From positions 1-64,000 of the forward strand of contig JAHJHI010000047.1 in NCBI GenBank assembly GCA_018824085.1: 64,000 nt of DNA, read 5' to 3'. Position numbers and translations under genes: made by a program. Origin of the DNA: Gammaproteobacteria bacterium. Its GTDB lineage: Bacteria > Pseudomonadota > Gammaproteobacteria > Burkholderiales > Rhodocyclaceae. Under the pieces are notes generated by a model. That model saw only the letters and a program-made list of their open reading frames with translations, did no database searches and was not told the origin of the DNA. The first letter of the stretch is position 1. Every line of letters starts with the position of its first letter. This document shows positions 8,762 to 18,762 of this stretch, piece after piece.

Positions 8762-9045
8762 TCGATCACCCTCGGCACGAGGTAGAGACCGCCCTCGACC
8801 GCCGGGGCAACCGACTGGTAGGCCGCGCGGTGATCAGTCTCGGTCACGCGGTCGTCGCGCAGGCGCAACGTGAGGTCGGTCGCGTGCGCCATCGGCTCGA
8901 CGCCGGTCGTGTCGATCGACTGCAGCTGCTCGATCAGGCCGAGCATGGAGTTGAGATGGCTGCGCGTCGCGTCGAGCTGCGCATCGGCAAGCTCGATGCG
9001 CGCCAGCTTCGCGATGTGGCGGACTTCTTGATCGGTCAGGGACAT
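8758..9045 (-). CDS. gatC: Asp/Glu-tRNA amidotransferase subunit C
   Basis: 95 residues. GatC wraps around the GatA-GatB interface and stabilises the complex. Typical family pattern: [19 protein letters not shown] at the N-terminus, [15 protein letters not shown] in the middle and a PxxH-like segment ([11 protein letters not shown]) near residue 55. First gene of the gat operon; its promoter should lie in the 335-base divergent gap to mreB. Confidence 0.93.
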   Translation of the reverse strand: MSLTDQEVRHIAKLARIELADAQLDATRSHLNSMLGLIEQLQSIDTTGVEPMAHATDLTLRLRDDRVTETDHRAAYQSVAPAVEGGLYLVPRVIE

Positions 9046-10424
<1,379 letters not shown>

Positions 10425-10525
10425 TCCAGTCATGACGAGCCGCCTGCGCGCGCACGCCCACCCGGTGCGACGGCAGGCGGCTCGCCGCATCCATCGCGCA
10501 GCACACCCGTAACGGTTTCCCGCCC

Positions 10526-11425
10526 ATGGTTTCACCTGTTGCCGGACACAGCCCTCCGCCGTTCTTCCGGCGCGGCCCGGCACCGCTCGTGCGCCTGATC
10601 GTGCTGGTGAGCGCGGCGCTCACGCTGATCGTCGTCGACCATCGCCTGCACTATCTCGAACTGGTGCGCCAGGGCCTGTCGGTCGTCGCGACCCCGCTGC
10701 AGGTCGCGGCCGGCATGCCGGTCAAGGGCGTGCGCTCCGCCGGCGAGTATTTCGCGGACATCACGCGCCTGCAGCGCGAGAACGTCGAACTGCGGCGCGA
10801 ACAGACGGCGCTCGGCACGATACGCTTGCGCCAGGAACAACTGGACATGGAGAACACCCGGCTGCGCGCCCTGCTCGACATGCGCGAGCGCCGGCAAGTG
10901 GCGGCGCAGGTGGCCGAGGTGATCTACGCGGTGCGCGACCCGTTCTCGCGCCGCGTCGTCGTCGACAAAGGCATGACCCAGGGCATCGAACCGGGCAGCC
11001 CCGTGGTCGACGACATCGGCGTCATCGGCCAGGTCACGCGTGTCTATCCGCTGAACGCCGAGGTCACGCTCATTTCCGACAAGGACCAGGCGCTGCCGGT
11101 GCAGATTGCCCGTACCGGCGTGCGTGCCGTGATGTTCGGCGCCGGCAACGGCTCGCTTGAACTGCGCTACCTGCCGACCGACGTGGACGTGCGCGAGGGC
11201 GACCGCATCGTCACCTCCGGACTGGACGGCGTCTTCGCGCCCGGTCTGCCGGTGGCGCGCGTGAAAGGGGTCGAGCACGACGGCTCGGGCGGCTTCGTGC
11301 GCATCCTGTGCGAGCCGATCGCCGGTGTGGAAGCACACTCCACGGTGCTCATCATGACACCGGGCAAGCCGGTCGACCCCGCCGCCATCGCTCCCGCCCC
11401 GCCCGCGAAGGAGGCCGGCAAATGA
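10526..11425 (+). CDS. mreC: rod shape-determining protein MreC
   Basis: 299 residues. Bitopic inner-membrane protein that couples MreB to periplasmic wall synthases. One membrane segment lies at about residues 20-37, followed by a coiled coil (about 65-110, LQRENVELRREQTALGTIRLRQEQLDMEN region) and the paired beta domain with conserved ...RDPFSRRVVVDKG and RYLPTDVDVREGDRIVTSGLDGVFAPGLPV stretches. A low-complexity Pro/Ala tail ends the protein. Its stop overlaps the mreD start. Confidence 0.95.
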   Translation: MVSPVAGHSPPPFFRRGPAPLVRLIVLVSAALTLIVVDHRLHYLELVRQGLSVVATPLQVAAGMPVKGVRSAGEYFADITRLQRENVELRREQTALGTIRLRQEQLDMENTRLRALLDMRERRQVAAQVAEVIYAVRDPFSRRVVVDKGMTQGIEPGSPVVDDIGVIGQVTRVYPLNAEVTLISDKDQALPVQIARTGVRAVMFGAGNGSLELRYLPTDVDVREGDRIVTSGLDGVFAPGLPVARVKGVEHDGSGGFVRILCEPIAGVEAHSTVLIMTPGKPVDPAAIAPAPPAKEAGK

Positions 11426-11946
11426 ACCAGCCCTCTTTCAGCTCACGCCGCATCCTGCGTCCGGTACGACCATGGTTCGTCGCGCTGACGCTGGCCTGCG
11501 CACTGCTGCTCAACCTGATGCCGCTCGGGCGCACGCCGCTGCTGCCGGACTGGGTTGCACTGGTGCTGTGCTTCTGGTGCGTGCGCGAGCCGCTGCGCGT
11601 CGGCATGGGTGCGGCCTTCGTGCTCGGCCTCATCATGGACGTCGGCTACGGCAGCCTGATGGGCCAGCACGCACTGGCCTACGTGCTGCTCGCCTACGCC
11701 GCCGGCACGCTGTCGCGCCGCATCCTGTGGTTCGGCCCGCTGCGCCAGTCGGCCCACGTGCTGCCCATGCTGATCGGCACGCAGTGCGTGATGCTGGCGA
11801 TACGGCTGGCGACCGACGCGGAGTTTCCGGGCTTCATGTTCTTCGCCGGCAGCGTGGTCGCCACGCTGCTGTGGCATCCGATCAGTTTCATCCTGCTGCT
11901 GCCGCAGTACCGTCCGGAGAACAAGGACGACAACCGGCCGATCTGA
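11422..11946 (+). CDS. mreD: rod shape-determining protein MreD
   Basis: 174 residues from the ATG at 11422, which overlaps the mreC stop (ATGA); longer upstream readings lie inside mreC. Polytopic inner-membrane protein with about five hydrophobic segments and the family feature PLLPDWVALVLCFWC...GMGAAFVLGLIMDVGYGSLMGQHAL. It works with MreC and the RodA-PBP2 synthase in the elongasome. Confidence 0.92.
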   Translation: MNQPSFSSRRILRPVRPWFVALTLACALLLNLMPLGRTPLLPDWVALVLCFWCVREPLRVGMGAAFVLGLIMDVGYGSLMGQHALAYVLLAYAAGTLSRRILWFGPLRQSAHVLPMLIGTQCVMLAIRLATDAEFPGFMFFAGSVVATLLWHPISFILLLPQYRPENKDDNRPI

Positions 11947-11991
11947 GCATCGGGCTTTTCGCCCATGCCCGGCCGCGACCCGTCCCGACAC

Positions 11992-13881
11992 ATGACCGAC
12001 CTGTACAGCCCGGAAATCCAGCTCACCCGCTTTCGCCGCCGCGTGCTGTTCGCCGCTGCACTGGTGCTGGTGGCGTTCGGCCTGCTGCTGGCGCGCTTCG
12101 TGTGGCTGCAGGTGGTCATGCACGACTATTACCGCACGCGCGCCGAGGACAACCGCATCGCGCTGCTGCCGGTCGCCCCCAATCGCGGCCTCATCGTCGA
12201 TCGCAACGGCGAGGTGCTGGCGCGCAACTACTCCGCCTACACACTGGAGATCAAGCCGTCGCGCGTGGCCGACCTGGAACAGACGATCAACGATCTGGCG
12301 AAGCTGGTGAATATCGAAGGCCGCGACCGGCGCCGCTTCCGCAAGCTGATGGACGAGTCGCGCAACTTCGACTCGCTGCCCATCCGCACCCGGCTGACCG
12401 ACGAGGAGGTCGCGCGCTTCATCGCACAGCGCTATCGCTTTCCGGGCGTCGAAGTGCGGGCGCGGCTGTTCCGCCAGTATCCGCAGATCGAACTGGGCGC
12501 CCACATCCTCGGCTACATGGGGCGCATCAACCGGCGCGACGCGGAACGCATCGAAGAGGCCGGCAGCGTCGATAATTACCGCGGCACCGACCACATCGGC
12601 AAGAGCGGGCTGGAGCAGTCGTACGAAAGCGACCTGCACGGGCTGACCGGCTACGAACAGGTCGAGGTGACGGCCGCCGGGCGCGCGGTGCGCGTGCTGT
12701 CGCGCACGCCGCCGCAGCAGGGCAACAACCTGCGCCTGACGCTGGACGCCGGCCTGCAGCGCATCGTGGAGCAGGCCTTCGGCGACCGGCGCGGCGCGCT
12801 GGTGGCGATCGAGCCGTCGAGCGGCGGCGTGCTCGCGCTGGTCAGCAAGCCGACGTTCGACCCGAACCTGTTCGTCGACGGCATCGACACGGCGAGCTGG
12901 GACGCGCTGAACAATTCGCCCGACCATCCGCTGCTGAACCGCGCGATCTACAGCGCCTATCCGCCCGGCTCGACGTTCAAGCCCTTCATGGCGCTGGGTG
13001 CGTTGACCACCGGCAAGCGCACACCGGAGCAGGCGATCGCGGACCCGGGCCACTTCGATTTCGGCGGCCACCGTTTCCGCGACGACAAAAAGGGCGGCCA
13101 CGGCATGGTGGACATGCACAAGTCCATCGTCGTGTCGTGCGACACCTACTACTACAAGCTCGCCACCGAATGGGGCATAGACGGCATCGCCAACTTCATG
13201 AGCCAGTTCGGCTTCGGCTCGCGCAGCGGCATCGACATCAACGGCGAGTCGAGCGGCATCCTGCCGTCGCCCGCCTGGAAGAAGAAGCGCTTCAGGAAGC
13301 CCGAACAGCAGCGCTGGTACGCCGGGGAGACCGTATCGATCGGCATCGGTCAGGGTTACAACTCGTACACGCTGCTGCAGCTCGCGCAGGCAACGGCCAC
13401 GCTTGCCAACGACGGCGTGATGTTCCGCCCGCACCTGGTGAAGTACGTCGTGAACCCGCGCACCGGCGCGCGCCGTGCGATCGAGCCGCAGCCGATACGC
13501 ACGCTGGACCTGAAACAGGAGCACATCGACATCATCAAGCGCGCGCTGGTCGACGTGAACAAGACCGGCACCGGCGCCCGCGCCTTTGCCGGCGCGCCGT
13601 ACGAGTCCGCAGGCAAGACCGGCACCGCGCAGCTGTACTCGCTCAAGGGCGCGGAGTACAAGGAAGCGCACGTGGCCGAGCGGCTGCGCGATCACGCGCT
13701 GTTCATCGCCTATGCGCCGGCCGACAAGCCGACCATTGCGCTGGCCGTGCTGGTGGAAAACGGCGGCTTCGGCTCGCAGGCGGCCGCGCCGATCGCGCGC
13801 CAGGTATTTGACTACTACCTGCTGGGCAGCACGCCCGCGGGCCCCGCTCCGGAGGTGACCAATGCAGCTGACGGCGAATAA
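11992..13881 (+). CDS. mrdA: peptidoglycan transpeptidase PBP2
   Basis: About 629 residues from 11992 (MTDLYSPEIQ); an in-frame ATG at 11965 is an alternative, and neither has a strong ribosome binding site. Class B penicillin-binding protein that cross-links new side-wall peptidoglycan with RodA. A membrane anchor at about residues 20-40 precedes the pedestal domain. The transpeptidase domain shows SxxK in PGSTFKPF, the SCD motif in VVSCDTYYYK, and AGKTGTAQL. The C-terminus overlaps rodA by 20 bases. Confidence 0.95.
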   Translation: MTDLYSPEIQLTRFRRRVLFAAALVLVAFGLLLARFVWLQVVMHDYYRTRAEDNRIALLPVAPNRGLIVDRNGEVLARNYSAYTLEIKPSRVADLEQTINDLAKLVNIEGRDRRRFRKLMDESRNFDSLPIRTRLTDEEVARFIAQRYRFPGVEVRARLFRQYPQIELGAHILGYMGRINRRDAERIEEAGSVDNYRGTDHIGKSGLEQSYESDLHGLTGYEQVEVTAAGRAVRVLSRTPPQQGNNLRLTLDAGLQRIVEQAFGDRRGALVAIEPSSGGVLALVSKPTFDPNLFVDGIDTASWDALNNSPDHPLLNRAIYSAYPPGSTFKPFMALGALTTGKRTPEQAIADPGHFDFGGHRFRDDKKGGHGMVDMHKSIVVSCDTYYYKLATEWGIDGIANFMSQFGFGSRSGIDINGESSGILPSPAWKKKRFRKPEQQRWYAGETVSIGIGQGYNSYTLLQLAQATATLANDGVMFRPHLVKYVVNPRTGARRAIEPQPIRTLDLKQEHIDIIKRALVDVNKTGTGARAFAGAPYESAGKTGTAQLYSLKGAEYKEAHVAERLRDHALFIAYAPADKPTIALAVLVENGGFGSQAAAPIARQVFDYYLLGSTPAGPAPEVTNAADGE

Positions 13882-15025
13882 ATGGCTGCGCGCGCGCAGC
13901 GCGGTCGTCAGCGTGCTGTCGTCGCTTGACGTGCCGCTGCTGCTCATCACCGGCGCCCTGCTCGGCGTCGCGACGCTGGTGATGGCCAGCGCGACGGCCG
14001 ACTTCGACTACCGCTTCGACGCCCATCTGGTCAATCTCGCGGTGGCGCTGTCGGTCATGGTGGTGGTGGCGCAGATCCCGCCGCTGCGGCTGATGCAGCT
14101 CGCGCTGCCGGTCTACCTGATCGGCGTGCTGCTGCTGGTCGGCGTCGAAATGTTCGGCGAGGTGTCCAAGGGCGCGCAGCGCTGGCTCAACATCGGTTTC
14201 ACGCGCATCCAGCCGTCGGAAATGCTGAAGATCGCCGTGCCGATGATGCTGGCCTGGTATTTCCATCGCCACGAATCGCAACTGCGGGTGCGCGACTTCC
14301 TCGTCGCGCTGCTCATCCTCGCCGTGCCGCTGCTGCTCATCTTCCACCAACCGGACCTCGGCACCGCCATCCTGGTGCTGGCCGCCGGCATGTTCGTCAT
14401 CTTCTTCGCCGGACTGTCTTGGAAGCTCATCATTCCGGTGCTGGTGGTCGGTGTGGTCGCCATCGCCACGGTCGCGGCGGAAGGCGATGCGCTGTGCGCG
14501 GAAGGCGTCAGCTGGCCCGGCTTCAAGGATTACCAGCGCCAGCGCGTGTGCACGCTGCTCGACCCGACGACGGACCCGCGCGGCAGCGGCTTCCACATCA
14601 TCCAGTCCAGCATCGCCATCGGCTCCGGCGGCGTGTTCGGCAAAGGCTGGAAGGAAGGCACGCAGACCCATCTCGAATTCGTGCCGGAGCGCCACACCGA
14701 CTTCATCTTCGCCGTGATGGCCGAGGAGTTCGGCCTGGCCGGCGCCGTCGTGCTGCTCGTGCTCTACATCGCGCTGATCGGACGCGGGCTGATGATCGCC
14801 GCCAATGCGCGCATGCTCTTCTCGCGCCTGCTCGCCGGCGCGGTGTCGCTGTCGTGCTTCACCTATGCGTTCGTGAACATGGGCATGGTGACCGGCGTGC
14901 TGCCGGTCGTCGGCGTGCCGCTGCCCTTCGTCAGTTACGGCGGCACCGCGCTGGTGACGCTGTGCATCGGCCTCGGCCTGCTGATGTCGATCGAGGCGCA
15001 ACGGCGCCGTCGCCGGGAGCGCTGA
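13862..15025 (+). CDS. rodA: peptidoglycan glycosyltransferase RodA
   Basis: 387 residues, SEDS family, about ten membrane segments. It polymerises lipid II into glycan strands during elongation, paired with PBP2. Typical stretches are visible: GAQRWLNIGFTRIQPSEMLKI, FHQPDLGTAILVLAAG, the extracytoplasmic loop ending SSIAIGSGGVFGKGW, and PERHTDFIFAVMAEEFG. The start inside the end of mrdA indicates translational coupling. Confidence 0.95.
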   Translation: MQLTANKWLRARSAVVSVLSSLDVPLLLITGALLGVATLVMASATADFDYRFDAHLVNLAVALSVMVVVAQIPPLRLMQLALPVYLIGVLLLVGVEMFGEVSKGAQRWLNIGFTRIQPSEMLKIAVPMMLAWYFHRHESQLRVRDFLVALLILAVPLLLIFHQPDLGTAILVLAAGMFVIFFAGLSWKLIIPVLVVGVVAIATVAAEGDALCAEGVSWPGFKDYQRQRVCTLLDPTTDPRGSGFHIIQSSIAIGSGGVFGKGWKEGTQTHLEFVPERHTDFIFAVMAEEFGLAGAVVLLVLYIALIGRGLMIAANARMLFSRLLAGAVSLSCFTYAFVNMGMVTGVLPVVGVPLPFVSYGGTALVTLCIGLGLLMSIEAQRRRRRER

Positions 15026-15990
15026 TGATGCACATCCGCCCGCTGTACCGCCTCTGCCTGCCGTTGTGCGTCGTGCTGGCCGGCTGCGCCGGCGCCCCTG
15101 CACCCGACACCGTGCCCGGACCGGCGCCGCTGCCGCGCACGGACAGCGCGCCGTCCGCGCCGGTGCCGGCGCCGGCCCGCCCGGGCGGCTTCTATCTCGA
15201 TGACGGCCCGGGCGACAGCCCGCTCGACGAAGCGTCACTGGCCGCGATTCCGGACGCGCAGCCGCGCGACGAGGCGCTGCATCGCTTCGCCAACCGTCCG
15301 TACAGCGCGCTCGGCATGGACTTCGTGCCGATGACCGAGCGCAAGCCGTTCCACCAGCGCGGGCGCGGCAGCTGGTACGGCCGCAAGTTCCACGGCCAGA
15401 AGACGGCCAGCGGCGAGCCCTATGACATGTACGGCATGACGGCCGCGCACGCGACGCTGCCCATTCCGAGCTATGTCCGCGTGACCAATCTGTCGAACGG
15501 CCGCTCGGTGGTCGTGCGCGTCAACGACCGCGGTCCGTTCAAGCCGGGCCGCGTCATCGACCTGTCATGGACGGCCGCGGCCAAGCTCGGCTATGTCGCG
15601 CAGGGCAGCACCGAGGTTTCGGTCGAGGCCGTGTTCCCTGAAGGCAGCCCGGCCGACCTGCTGGCGCGGCGCGCCGCCGGCACACCGGAAATCCGTCGTG
15701 CGCCGCCAACGGCGCAGGACGACGCGATTGCAGCGCTGGCCGACGAAACCGCCGACCGTCCGGGCATCTGGCTGCAGCTGGGCGCCTTCAGCGCGCTCGA
15801 CAACGCGCAGACGCTGCGCAGCCGCGTCGCGCAATCGGTGGCCGATCTCGCCGGACGGCTCCTCGTGCTGAGCGACGGCAGCCACCATCGGCTGCATGCG
15901 GGTCCGTTCGAAAACCGGGACGCGGCCATGAGCGCCGCGCAGGCGTTGCGCGAACGCCTCGGCGTCGACGCGCTGCTGATCTCCCGCTGA
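15025..15990 (+). CDS. rlpA: septal ring lytic transglycosylase RlpA
   Basis: 321 residues from 15025 (ATG overlapping the rodA TGA; a second ATG follows directly). Signal peptide with lipobox LAGC (Cys 21) makes it an outer-membrane lipoprotein. A Pro/Ala-rich linker leads to the double-psi beta-barrel domain (about 110-205) with GRGSWYGRKFHGQKTASGE and VVVRVNDRGPF, the region carrying the catalytic Asp in the family. A C-terminal SPOR domain (about 245-321) would bind denuded glycan at the septum. Confidence 0.93.
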   Translation: MMHIRPLYRLCLPLCVVLAGCAGAPAPDTVPGPAPLPRTDSAPSAPVPAPARPGGFYLDDGPGDSPLDEASLAAIPDAQPRDEALHRFANRPYSALGMDFVPMTERKPFHQRGRGSWYGRKFHGQKTASGEPYDMYGMTAAHATLPIPSYVRVTNLSNGRSVVVRVNDRGPFKPGRVIDLSWTAAAKLGYVAQGSTEVSVEAVFPEGSPADLLARRAAGTPEIRRAPPTAQDDAIAALADETADRPGIWLQLGAFSALDNAQTLRSRVAQSVADLAGRLLVLSDGSHHRLHAGPFENRDAAMSAAQALRERLGVDALLISR

Positions 15991-16223
15991 TCGGCCGCAC
16001 GGCACTCGACGCGTGCCCGCGCGCCACGTATTTTCCCGCTCCCCCACCGCGTCCGGCCGCCGCACCGGATTGCCGTAACACCCTGCCCGGGCGCGGGTAT
16101 ACACCCGCCTGCGTGCAGAATCGTCCGACTGTTCCTGTGCCCGCCACCCCCTCTACGCTGACTCCCGGCCCGCACCACAGCGCGCTGCCGCCAGCACGGC
16201 ACAACCAAAGAGGAGGAAGGACC

Positions 16224-16766
16224 ATGTCACAGGAATCAGTCAAGGCCGCTCTGATGCAGGCGATCGCCGGCATCCAGGCCAATCCGGGCGCCGCGAAAGT
16301 GGTGTTCCGCGCCGATACGCAGCTGGAAGAGGACGTGCGCTGCGTCGCCCGGGTGCGCGACTTCCCGCCCATCGTCATCGATGAACCGCCCGACCTCGGC
16401 GGCGCCGACGCCGGCGCCAATCCGGTCGAACTGCTGCTGGTGGCGCTGGGTGCCTGTCAGGAGATCGTCTACAGCGCGTACGCGGCGGTGCTGGACATTC
16501 CGCTCACCAGCGTGAAGGTGAATCTGCGCGGCTACCTCGACCTGCGAGGCCTGTTCGGCATCGACCCGTCGATTCCGCCCGGCTACCAGAAGATCCTGTT
16601 CGAAACGGAAGTGCACAGCCCGGCCGACACGGCATCGCTGCGCAAGCTTGTGCATACGGTGGAAACGCACTGCCCGGTGCTGGACACGCTCGTGCGGGCG
16701 GTCGAAGTGAGCGGGCGCATCACCGTCAACGGCCAGTTGCTCGAGGCGGACACCCAGCCCGCCTGA
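16224..16766 (+). CDS. OsmC-family protein, candidate lipoyl-dependent peroxidase
   Basis: 180 residues; the start at 16224 follows a strong AGGAGGAAGG site. The OsmC/Ohr fold carries the two cysteines used by the family to reduce organic peroxides: Cys 78 in LGACQEIV and Cys 150 in THCPVLDTL. It also keeps the usual NPVELLLVALGAC stretch. The next two genes encode a dihydrolipoyl dehydrogenase and a GcvH-like lipoyl carrier. Ohr-type peroxidases are known to take electrons from lipoylated proteins, so this is read as a self-contained peroxidase set. It could also be a generic OsmC protein of other role. Confidence 0.8.
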   Translation: MSQESVKAALMQAIAGIQANPGAAKVVFRADTQLEEDVRCVARVRDFPPIVIDEPPDLGGADAGANPVELLLVALGACQEIVYSAYAAVLDIPLTSVKVNLRGYLDLRGLFGIDPSIPPGYQKILFETEVHSPADTASLRKLVHTVETHCPVLDTLVRAVEVSGRITVNGQLLEADTQPA

Positions 16767-16824
16767 ACGCGGCCGAACCACGCGTCCGGCGGCGCGCCGG
16801 ACGCGCCGACAAGGACACCCCTTC

Positions 16825-18228
16825 ATGACACGACACATCGCCATCATCGGCGGCGGCCCGGCCGGCTACGTCGCCGCCTCGCACGCCGCGGCGCAAGGCG
16901 CCAGCGTCACGCTCATCGACCCGCAGCCGCTGGGCGGCACCTGCCTGCACCGCGGCTGCATCCCCACGAAGACACTCGTCGAAACCTGCAACCTGCTTGA
17001 GAAGATGCGCCGCGCGCCGGCCTGGGGGCTGCGCGTGGAAGGCCGCATCGACGTCGACTGGCAGGCGCTGTGTGCCCGCTCCACGCAGGTTGTCGACCTG
17101 CTCTGCGGCGGCATCGACGGGCTGATGGCCGACCGCCGCGTGCACTGCCTGCAGGGCCGCGGCCGCATTCTCGACGGGCGGCGCGTGGAGGTCGAGGGGC
17201 ACGGCACGCTCTCGGCCGACGCGGTGCTCGTCAGCACCGGCTCCAGTCCGCTGCGCCCGGCGGGTTTCCACATCGACGGCGAGCGCATCGCCACCAGCGA
17301 CGACGTGCTGCGCTGGAACACGCTGCCCGCCTCGCTGCTCATCATCGGCGACGGCGTGGTCGCCTGCGAATTCGCCTTCATCCTCGCCACGCTCGGCGTC
17401 GCCGTGACGCTGATCGGCAAGCACGGCCGCCCGATGCACTTCCTCGACCACGACATGTCCGCCGTGGTCGAGCGGGAAATGCGCAAGCACGGCATCGACT
17501 TCGTGCCCGACTGCCCGGTGGAGCGGCTGGCCCGCACCGGCGATGGCGTCACCGCCTTCGTCGGCGACACCGCCGTCGGCGCAGCCGAACGCGCGCTGGT
17601 CGCCATCGGCCGCCGCCCGAACAGCCGGGGGCTCGGGCTCGAAGAAGCGGGCGTGATGCTGGGCCGGCGCGGTGAAATCATCACCGACCGGCTGATGCGC
17701 ACCAATCTGGTCGGCCTGTACGGCGTGGGCGACGTGAACGGACGCCTGCCGCTGGCCCATGCGGCATCGGCGCAGGCGCGCCAGGCGGTCGACCACGCGC
17801 TCGGGCTGGAGCCGGAACCGCTGGATGACTGCGCCATCCCGTGGGGCGTCTTCACGATGCCGGAAATCGGCTGCGTCGGCCTCGGCGAAGAAGCGGCCAT
17901 CGCTCAAGGCCACACCGTCAGCTGCGGGCGCTTCGACCTGCGCGGGCTGGGCCGTGCGCAGGCCATGGGCGAGCTGGCCGGTCTGGTCAAGATCGTCGCC
18001 GACCGCCTCACCGGGCGCCTGCTCGGCGCCCACATCATCGGTGCGCACGCCTCGGACATGATCCATGAAGCCGCCGTGCTGATCCGCCAGGGCGCCACGG
18101 TGCACGCCATCACGCAGACCGTGCACGCCCACCCGACGCTGTCCGAAGCACTGCTTGAAGCCGCCGAGGACGCCCTCGGCCAGGCCGTGCACAAACCCCT
18201 GAAACGCGAAACACACCATGCACTCTGA
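16825..18228 (+). CDS. lpd: dihydrolipoyl dehydrogenase (FAD disulfide reductase)
   Basis: 467 residues. Reoxidises dihydrolipoyl groups with NAD+ or, running in reverse, feeds them electrons from NADH. The FAD-binding GGGPAGY (9-15), the redox-active disulfide GGTCLHRGCIPTK (Cys 40 and Cys 45), the NAD-binding GDGVVACEFA and the C-terminal HPTLSEAL (catalytic His-Glu) are all present. The gene overlaps the following GcvH-like gene by 11 bases, so the lipoyl protein is its likely partner. No E1 or E2 dehydrogenase genes are nearby, so it is not part of a 2-oxoacid dehydrogenase operon. Confidence 0.88.
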   Translation: MTRHIAIIGGGPAGYVAASHAAAQGASVTLIDPQPLGGTCLHRGCIPTKTLVETCNLLEKMRRAPAWGLRVEGRIDVDWQALCARSTQVVDLLCGGIDGLMADRRVHCLQGRGRILDGRRVEVEGHGTLSADAVLVSTGSSPLRPAGFHIDGERIATSDDVLRWNTLPASLLIIGDGVVACEFAFILATLGVAVTLIGKHGRPMHFLDHDMSAVVEREMRKHGIDFVPDCPVERLARTGDGVTAFVGDTAVGAAERALVAIGRRPNSRGLGLEEAGVMLGRRGEIITDRLMRTNLVGLYGVGDVNGRLPLAHAASAQARQAVDHALGLEPEPLDDCAIPWGVFTMPEIGCVGLGEEAAIAQGHTVSCGRFDLRGLGRAQAMGELAGLVKIVADRLTGRLLGAHIIGAHASDMIHEAAVLIRQGATVHAITQTVHAHPTLSEALLEAAEDALGQAVHKPLKRETHHAL

Positions 18229-18619
18229 CTACCCCGAAGACCGCCTCTACCACCCGGACGCGCTGTGGCTGATGCCGCAGGGCGACGGCGAAGCACTGAT
18301 CGGCATCAACCACCACGCACAGAAGAGCCTCGGTCCCGTGATGTTCGTCGACCTGCCGCGCGTCGGCGCGGGCATCCGCCAGCACGCGCCACTCGGCACC
18401 ATCGAGTCGCGCAAGGCCGTGTCCGACATGATCGCGCCCGCCAGCGGCACCGTGCTGGCGGTGAATCCGCGCCTGCGCGGCGAACCCGCGCTGCTCAACA
18501 GCGACCCCTACGGCGAGGGCTGGGCGCTCAGGGTGCGCCTCGCGGCGCCGGCGGACAGCAGCGGACTGCTCGCCGCCGGCGACTACGTGAAACAGCTGGT
18601 CGGCACCGGAGGCCGATGA
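18218..18619 (+). CDS. GcvH-like lipoyl carrier protein
   Basis: 133 residues. The lipoyl domain has the attachment motif GTIESRKAVSDMIAPASG, with Lys 66 as the likely lipoylated residue, and the downstream GEGWALRVR typical of glycine-cleavage H protein. No gcvT or gcvP is in the window, and the N-terminus (YHPDALWLMPQGDGEALIGI) differs from standard GcvH. It is therefore more likely a dedicated electron carrier for the adjacent Lpd and OsmC proteins. Role in glycine cleavage elsewhere in the genome cannot be excluded. Confidence 0.8.
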   Translation: MHSDYPEDRLYHPDALWLMPQGDGEALIGINHHAQKSLGPVMFVDLPRVGAGIRQHAPLGTIESRKAVSDMIAPASGTVLAVNPRLRGEPALLNSDPYGEGWALRVRLAAPADSSGLLAAGDYVKQLVGTGGR

Positions 18620-18762
18620 GCACAGCGCCGGCGCACTGCACCACGCGGCGCCGGCGCGCCGGACGGTTCCGCCGGTTGGCGTGCATCCGGCGTCAAGCCT
18701 GCCGGATGCGCGCCCGCCTTTGGTAGACTGCCGACGTTGTACCCTCCCTCCGGAACTGATCC

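Noticed and set aside
11443-13950. 835-residue open frame on the minus strand opposite mreD-mrdA
   Set aside because: Shadow frame with repetitive His/Arg/Gln composition and no homology-like pattern; the real genes are on the plus strand.
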